From G963692885 sp964658655 (GTDB taxonomy: Bacteria > Acidobacteriota > Terriglobia > Terriglobales > Acidobacteriaceae): a stretch of DNA of 64,000 nt. The number at the start of each line of letters is the position of its first letter. Within the stretch, counting starts at the first letter, position 1. Positions 59,766 to 64,000 of this stretch are shown in pieces. A model generated the notes under the pieces. That model was not told the DNA's origin, ran no database searches, and saw nothing but the letters and a program-made list of their open reading frames with translations. Where the stretch lies: positions 1-64,000 of the forward strand of contig CAZZZL010000012.1 in NCBI GenBank assembly GCA_964658655.1. The letters run 5' to 3'. Position numbers and translations under genes: made by a program.

Positions 59766-60662
59766 CTAGCCTTCGCCCAGTGGACGGCCGGTTTTCGATT
59801 CCTCGAGAATTCGCAAAAGGTACGTGCCATAGCCGCTCTTCAGAAGTGGTTCGGCAAGCTTTTCGAGCTGGGAGCCATCGATATAGCCCATGCGGAAGGC
59901 GATCTCTTCGGGACAGGCGATCTTGAGGCCCTGGCGTTTTTCGAGAGTGTGGATGAACATGGACGCCTCGAGCATGGAGTCGTGCGTGCCGGTATCGAGC
60001 CAGGCCATGCCGCGTCCAAACGAGACGACCTGCAGATTGCCTTTTTCGAGGTAGATGCGGTTCAGGTCGGTGATCTCGAGTTCGCCGCGTTTGGAAGGCT
60101 TGAGGCCCCTGGCATACTCCACCACGTGGCCGTCATAGAAGTAGAGGCCGGTGACGGCGTAGCGGGATTTAGGTTTCTCCGGCTTCTCCTCAAGCGAGAT
60201 CGCCTTGCCCGCAGTGTTGAACTCGACGACGCCATAGGCGGTGGGGTCCTGGACTGGATAGGCGAAGACAACGGCGCCGTCCTGAATTTTCGCCGCATCC
60301 TGGACCATGAGCGCCATGTCGTGACCGTAGAAAATGTTGTCGCCGAGCACCAGTGCGCAGGGCTCATCCTTGGCAAACTTTTCGCCGATGAGGAAGGCCT
60401 GGGCGAGTCCCTCAGGCTTGGGCTGTTCTGCGTACTCGATGCGCAGACCCCAACGCGCGCCATCGCCGAGCAGGTCGCGGAAACGCGGGAGATCGAGTGG
60501 CGTTGAGATGACCAGCACTTCGCGAATCCCGGCCAGCATGAGCGTGGTGAGGGGGAAATAGATCATGGGCTTGTCGTAAATGGGGACAAGCTGTTTGCTC
60601 ACAGCCAGGGTAACGGGATAGAGGCGGGTTCCGGAACCACCCGCCAGGATTATGCCTCGCAT
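59766..60662 (-). CDS. rfbA: glucose-1-phosphate thymidylyltransferase
   Basis: A 298-residue nucleotidyltransferase, first step of dTDP-rhamnose synthesis. The signature GIILAGGSGTRLYPVT binds the nucleotide. KQLVPIYDKPMIYFPLT is followed by ALVLGDNIFYGHD, and ITDLNRIYLEKG with FGRGMAWLDTGTHDSM completes the RmlA pattern. The length is that of the family. The ATG at 60662 fits the family start and has GGAG about ten bases upstream; a longer reading to 60686 adds an unlikely basic head. It is the last gene of the rfbDCBA run. Confidence 0.96.
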   Translation of the reverse strand: MRGIILAGGSGTRLYPVTLAVSKQLVPIYDKPMIYFPLTTLMLAGIREVLVISTPLDLPRFRDLLGDGARWGLRIEYAEQPKPEGLAQAFLIGEKFAKDEPCALVLGDNIFYGHDMALMVQDAAKIQDGAVVFAYPVQDPTAYGVVEFNTAGKAISLEEKPEKPKSRYAVTGLYFYDGHVVEYARGLKPSKRGELEITDLNRIYLEKGNLQVVSFGRGMAWLDTGTHDSMLEASMFIHTLEKRQGLKIACPEEIAFRMGYIDGSQLEKLAEPLLKSGYGTYLLRILEESKTGRPLGEG

Positions 60663-60748
60663 CGAAATCGTTCTCCGGCGCGCCATTCAAGTGGCGCGCA
60701 ATTTCTTAAAGTATTGCCTTAGCAAACAGCGGCAAGAGCATGTAGCGA

Positions 60749-61858
60749 TTAGTGTCGGGCTGCGTAATTCTGTTCAATCCATTTGCGATAGTTGCCGCTG
60801 GTAATTTCCTGGGCCCACGGCAGATTCGCCAGGTACCATTCGACTGTCTTACGGATGCCACCTTCAAAACTCTCGGCCGGCTGCCATCCCAGTTTCGACT
60901 GCAACTTGCCGCAATCGACGGCGTAGCGGCGGTCGTGGCCCGGGCGGTCCTTGACGTAGGTGATGAGTTTGTTGTGCGGTGCACCCTGGGGGTGGAGTTC
61001 GTCCATGATTAAGCAAAGGGTGTGGACTACGTCGATGTTCTTCTTTTCGCTCAGACCACCCACGTTGTAGACCTCGCCTACCCGGCCACCGGCGAGGACC
61101 GTGGCTATGGCTGAGCAGTGGTCGCCGACATAGAGCCAGTCGCGGACATTCAGTCCATCTCCGTAGACCGGCAGCGGTTTGCCGTTGAGCAGGTTCAGGA
61201 TCATGAGCGGAATCAGCTTTTCCGGAAACTGGAATGGGCCATAGTTGTTGGAGCAGTTGGTGGTCAGGGTCGGCAGGCCGTAGGTGTGGTGATAGGCGCG
61301 CACCAGGTGATCGCTGCCGGCTTTGGAGGCGGAGTAGGGACTGTTCGGCTGATACGCCGTCGTTTCGAGGAAGGCCGGGTCGTCCTTACCCAGCGAACCG
61401 TAGACCTCGTCGGTCGAGACATGCAGGAAGCGGAAGCTATCCTTGTCGTTGCCGGTGAGGGCCTGCCAGTAGTGGCGAGCTGTCTCGAGCAGACGGAAGG
61501 TACCGACGACATTGGTAATGATGAAAGCTTCAGGGCCAAGGATGGAGCGATCGACATGGCTTTCGGCGGCGAAATGAACGATGGCGTCGGGCTTGTAACG
61601 GTCGAGCAGACCGGAGACAAGATCAGTGTCCTCTATGCCGCCGTGGACAAACGTGTACTTGGCGTTGGTTTCGATGGATTTGAGGTTTGCCGGATTGCCC
61701 GCGTATGTCAACTTGTCAAGGTTGATGACCTGGTCGCCGGCGGCGATGCGAGCCAGCACAAAATTCGATCCGATAAAACCAGCGCCGCCTGTCACCAGCA
61801 GCGTCTGCTGTGCTGCTCGTTCGCGGTCTTCCCGTGCCGCCCGGCTTGCCCAAACCAT
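60749..61858 (-). CDS. rfbB: dTDP-glucose 4,6-dehydratase
   Basis: A 369-residue dehydratase, second step of dTDP-rhamnose synthesis. LLVTGGAGFIGSNFVLARI is the NAD site. NLDKLTYAGNPANL and HFAAESHVDRSI are diagnostic, and the active site is FLHVSTDEVYG with the Tyr/Lys of NSPYSASKAGSDHLVRAY. The C-domain has TNCSNNYGPFQFPEKLIPL and NVRDWLYVGDHC. It carries an extra 18 residues at the front relative to E. coli RmlB. The ATG at 61858 has GGAGG eight bases upstream. It is followed by rfbA. Confidence 0.96.
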   Translation of the reverse strand: MVWASRAAREDRERAAQQTLLVTGGAGFIGSNFVLARIAAGDQVINLDKLTYAGNPANLKSIETNAKYTFVHGGIEDTDLVSGLLDRYKPDAIVHFAAESHVDRSILGPEAFIITNVVGTFRLLETARHYWQALTGNDKDSFRFLHVSTDEVYGSLGKDDPAFLETTAYQPNSPYSASKAGSDHLVRAYHHTYGLPTLTTNCSNNYGPFQFPEKLIPLMILNLLNGKPLPVYGDGLNVRDWLYVGDHCSAIATVLAGGRVGEVYNVGGLSEKKNIDVVHTLCLIMDELHPQGAPHNKLITYVKDRPGHDRRYAVDCGKLQSKLGWQPAESFEGGIRKTVEWYLANLPWAQEITSGNYRKWIEQNYAARH

Positions 61859-61978
61859 CAATCCATCCTCCGCGTCCTGAAAGCGTATTTAAATCCTAAA
61901 AATAAACCGGCCAAATGTGTGCGCATTGCCCTGTTGTAAGGCTACCAGCCTGTGCGTCGGGATACTACTCGCAGGACA

Positions 61979-62533
61979 CTACTCGAACGTGTCGGCATCC
62001 CGGAGATGCTTGCCTGTCTCATCTTTCGGGGAGAGCTTGGGCGCGAAGGCGGTCTGGTCGATTTTCGGCCACTCAATGCCGACATCGGGATCGTTCCACA
62101 GCAGGGTCCGTTCACCGCCGGGCGCATAGAAATCACTCGCTTTGTAGAGGAGTTCGGCTTCATCGGAGAGCACCAGGAAGCCGTGCGCGAAGCCTTTGGG
62201 AACCCAGAGCATGCGCTTGTTTTCCGCGCTCAGGTGGACGCCGGCCCACTTGCCGAAGTGCGGCGAACGGCGGCGCATATCGACTGCCACATCAAAGATT
62301 TCGCCGCGACCGACACGGACCAGTTTGCCCTGCGGCTGGATCAGCTGGTAGTGCAGGCCGCGCAGGACGCCCTTCTCAGATTTGGAGTGGTTATCCTGCA
62401 CGAAACGGTCGGTGATGCCCAGTTCCGTCATGGTCTTCTCATTAAAACTCTCGAAGAAGAACCCGCGGCTGTCCGGGAACACGCGCGGCTCGATCACAAA
62501 GACATCAGGAAGGTTGGTAGCTATTTTTTGAAT
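61979..62533 (-). CDS. rfbC: dTDP-4-dehydrorhamnose 3,5-epimerase (probable ATT start)
   Basis: A cupin-fold epimerase, third step of dTDP-rhamnose synthesis. Signatures are EPRVFPDSRGFFFESFNE, VQDNHSKSEKGVLRGLHYQ with the catalytic His (61 in this numbering), DVAVDMRRRSP and WVPKGFAHGFLVLSDEAE. A GTG at 62497 would start at VIEPRV and lose 12 residues that homologues have (usual form M-x-(I/V)-x-T-x-L-P-D-V). Those residues are coded in frame (QKIATNLPDVF), but no ATG, GTG or TTG precedes them. An ATT at 62533 sits six bases after GGAG, at the right place, so an AUU start is proposed; 184 residues. Confidence 0.85.
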   Translation of the reverse strand: MQKIATNLPDVFVIEPRVFPDSRGFFFESFNEKTMTELGITDRFVQDNHSKSEKGVLRGLHYQLIQPQGKLVRVGRGEIFDVAVDMRRRSPHFGKWAGVHLSAENKRMLWVPKGFAHGFLVLSDEAELLYKASDFYAPGGERTLLWNDPDVGIEWPKIDQTAFAPKLSPKDETGKHLRDADTFE

Positions 62534-62560
62534 AGGAAACTCCGGGAGACTGCGTAGATT

Positions 62561-63460
62561 TTAGGGCTTCGCCAGTGAGGCGGCAGCCAGGTTGACCTTT
62601 TCCATCTCTTCCTGCAGGGACTCTTCCCAGGGCGCAAGGCTGAACCCGAAGGTCGCCGCGAACCTGGCATTGGAGAGGACGGAATTGTGGGGACGCTTAG
62701 CCGGGGTGGGATACTCGGCGGTTGGGATCGGCAAGAGCTTCGGCTTGGACGGCATATCTGCGAGTTCAAAGATGCGTTTTGCGAAGCCGTACCAGGACGT
62801 CGAGCCGGCGGACGTCATGTGATAAACGCCGGAGGGTAGTGGGCCTGTCTCGAGAATGCGCACGGTCGCGGCCGCAATGGCTTTGGAGGATGTGGGGCTG
62901 CCGACCTGGTCTGCGACGACGCGAAGCTCAGGGCGTCCGGCACCGATCCGCAGCATAGTGCGGAGAAAATTCTGGCCGTCCGCGCCGTAGACCCAACTGG
63001 TGCGCAGGACGACAGCTTCAGCCCCGGCAGCCGTGATCCTCTGTTCTCCTTCAAGCTTGGAGCGTCCGTAAACGCCGAGCGGACCTGTCGGATCGGTCTC
63101 GACGTAGGGCGAACTTTTTTCGCCGTTGAAGACGTAGTCGGTCGAATAGTGGACCAGGGGAATGCCCAGCTCGCGGGCGGCAACAGCCATGGCGCCGGGT
63201 GCATGGGAATTGACAGCGAAGCAGGCAGCTTCATCGCTCTCGGCCTTGTCGACCGCGGTATAGGCTGCGGCGTTTACGATGCCATCGGGAGCGGTTTTGA
63301 GAATGAACTCCCGGACTGCCGTCTCGCTGGTGAGATCGCAGGCGGCGCGATCTACGGGCAGAATGGTGCCGAGGCCAGCGCCGACCTGGGCAATCTGTGT
63401 TCCTACCTGGCCGGTCTTGCCGAATAACAGAATTTTGCTAAAGGTCTTCATCGAACTCAT
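62561..63460 (-). CDS. rfbD: dTDP-4-dehydrorhamnose reductase
   Basis: A 299-residue reductase, last step of dTDP-L-rhamnose synthesis, using NAD(P)H. ILLFGKTGQVGTQIAQ binds the cofactor. The segments VNAAAYTAVDKAESD, YSTDYVFNG and GVYGRSKLEGEQ (Tyr/Lys pair) are typical, as is VLRTSWVYGADGQNFLRTML. The ATG at 63460 follows the stop of the SLBB gene by 10 bases; a second ATG lies three codons in. A longer in-frame reading to 63589 lies wholly in that gene and is rejected. rfbC follows after about 27 bases. Confidence 0.95.
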   Translation of the reverse strand: MSSMKTFSKILLFGKTGQVGTQIAQVGAGLGTILPVDRAACDLTSETAVREFILKTAPDGIVNAAAYTAVDKAESDEAACFAVNSHAPGAMAVAARELGIPLVHYSTDYVFNGEKSSPYVETDPTGPLGVYGRSKLEGEQRITAAGAEAVVLRTSWVYGADGQNFLRTMLRIGAGRPELRVVADQVGSPTSSKAIAAATVRILETGPLPSGVYHMTSAGSTSWYGFAKRIFELADMPSKPKLLPIPTAEYPTPAKRPHNSVLSNARFAATFGFSLAPWEESLQEEMEKVNLAAASLAKP

Positions 63461-63470
63461 AGACGGGCAG

Positions 63471-64000
63471 TTACTGGTTGGTCGTTTCCTTGTAAAGCGC
63501 GTACTGCGTGGCAGCGCCGATGATTGCGTTGATGGCCACGCTGGTATAGATCTTGCGCTGGCTGATCGGTACAAACAGGATATCTCCATCCTGCAAAAGA
63601 ATGTCCGGTCCGTTGCCGTAAAGGATCTTCTTCAGGTCCACCTGGATCTCTTCGCGGCCATGTGCACCTTTGCGTATGAGGCGCGCGTCCCACAATTTTG
63701 AGGTGGGTGAGGGACCACCGGCCAGGGCAACTGCGTCCAGCAGGGTAAGGCGGTCGTTGTGCTCCACCTGGAAGCCGCCGGGCGATTTCAGGTCGCCGAC
63801 GACATACATGACTCCGGAACGCGCGACGAAAATGGTGTCGCCAGACTGGATGGGATAGCTTTCGGCGGCAAAGGTTTCGGGGGTCTGGACGGAGACGTTC
63901 ATGCGGACCGTGACGACCTTGGTCGGGTCGCTGCGGTGGATGATGCTGATGGTCTTGCTGGCTGTTTCGCCCAGGCCGCCGGCCATGGTGACCATATCGA
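63471..64000 (-). CDS. polysaccharide export SLBB-domain protein (Wza-like), N-terminus outside window
   Basis: The last 176 or so residues of a polysaccharide export protein. The frame stays open to the window end, so the start lies beyond. Visible is the end of one SLBB repeat (TMAGGLGETA) and a full one: YPIQSGDTIFVARSGVMYVVGDLKSPGGFQV, then LTLLDAVALAGG. After this come DLKKILYGNGPDILLQDGDILFVP and a hydrophobic end (SVAINAIIGAATQYAL) that could be the outer-membrane-inserting helix. It should form the outer-membrane channel for the exopolysaccharide made from the sugars of this cluster. It lies 10 bases upstream of rfbD. Confidence 0.85.
   Translation of the reverse strand, partial: DMVTMAGGLGETASKTISIIHRSDPTKVVTVRMNVSVQTPETFAAESYPIQSGDTIFVARSGVMYVVGDLKSPGGFQVEHNDRLTLLDAVALAGGPSPTSKLWDARLIRKGAHGREEIQVDLKKILYGNGPDILLQDGDILFVPISQRKIYTSVAINAIIGAATQYALYKETTNQ

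Noticed and set aside
1..64000. CRISPR arrays, insertion sequences, prophage, rRNA and tRNA genes
   Set aside because: No spaced direct repeats, transposase or integrase motifs, or rRNA/tRNA cores were found on either strand by reading; the broken toxin-antitoxin locus is the only sign of mobile or decaying DNA.

Overview
This window comes from a GC-rich bacterial chromosome, most likely an Acidobacteriota member of the Terriglobia/Acidobacteriaceae type. The pointers are a VWFA-related secreted protein of the kind expanded in that phylum, a bacillithiol enzyme (BshC), a MoaD-MoaE fusion, a one-operon cytochrome bc plus caa3 oxidase, and heavy use of TTG/GTG start codons. This placement is inferred from gene content; no rRNA or tRNA gene is present to confirm it.

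Layout. 1-5.2 kb: the end of a methyltransferase, a VWA protein coupled to molybdopterin synthase MoaDE, undecaprenyl diphosphate synthase, a zinc-ribbon XRE regulator, an HD hydrolase, and a broken DinJ/YafQ-type toxin-antitoxin pair. 5.3-11 kb: an acyl-CoA carboxylase carboxyltransferase, a TetR regulator with a candidate operator, a DFR-like reductase, an HMG-CoA-lyase-like protein and an enoyl-CoA hydratase, resembling a leucine/isovalerate-type catabolic set. 11-17.3 kb: a DHH phosphoesterase, a large membrane protein, and GDP-fucose and WcaI-like exopolysaccharide genes. 17.5-29.3 kb: polyprenyl synthase, universal stress protein, PAS kinase, bacillithiol and DNA-maintenance genes (Nudix, cold shock protein, PolX). 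29.4-33 kb: a Tat-exported amine oxidase coupled to an exported RidA protein, then histidine ammonia-lyase.

33-43.2 kb is one long minus-strand respiratory operon: oxidase subunits II, I and III, an unassigned membrane protein, a diheme cytochrome c, Rieske protein, cytochrome b/c, a CtaG-polyferredoxin fusion and a small FixH/YtkA-like protein. It reads as a complete quinol-to-oxygen branch with its own copper and assembly factors. 43.6-51.4 kb: a Reg_prop sensor kinase with a NarL-type regulator, then a phosphoketolase-acetate kinase pair. 51.4-54.1 kb: a DUF4130-UdgX fusion with its radical SAM partner, a presumptive DNA repair module. 54.2-55.7 kb: a secreted GH27 alpha-galactosidase. 55.8-64 kb: nucleotide-sugar genes for UDP-xylose/UDP-glucuronate and dTDP-rhamnose, an acetyltransferase, a GmhB phosphatase, and the end of a Wza-like export protein at the window edge.

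The least expected items are the CtaG-CcoG-like fusion in an aa3-type oxidase operon, the exported oxidase/RidA pair, the decayed toxin-antitoxin locus with its operator still intact, a CRP-like site between a stress protein and a six-cysteine microprotein, a probable AUU start codon in rfbC, and promoters placed to give leaderless mRNAs.
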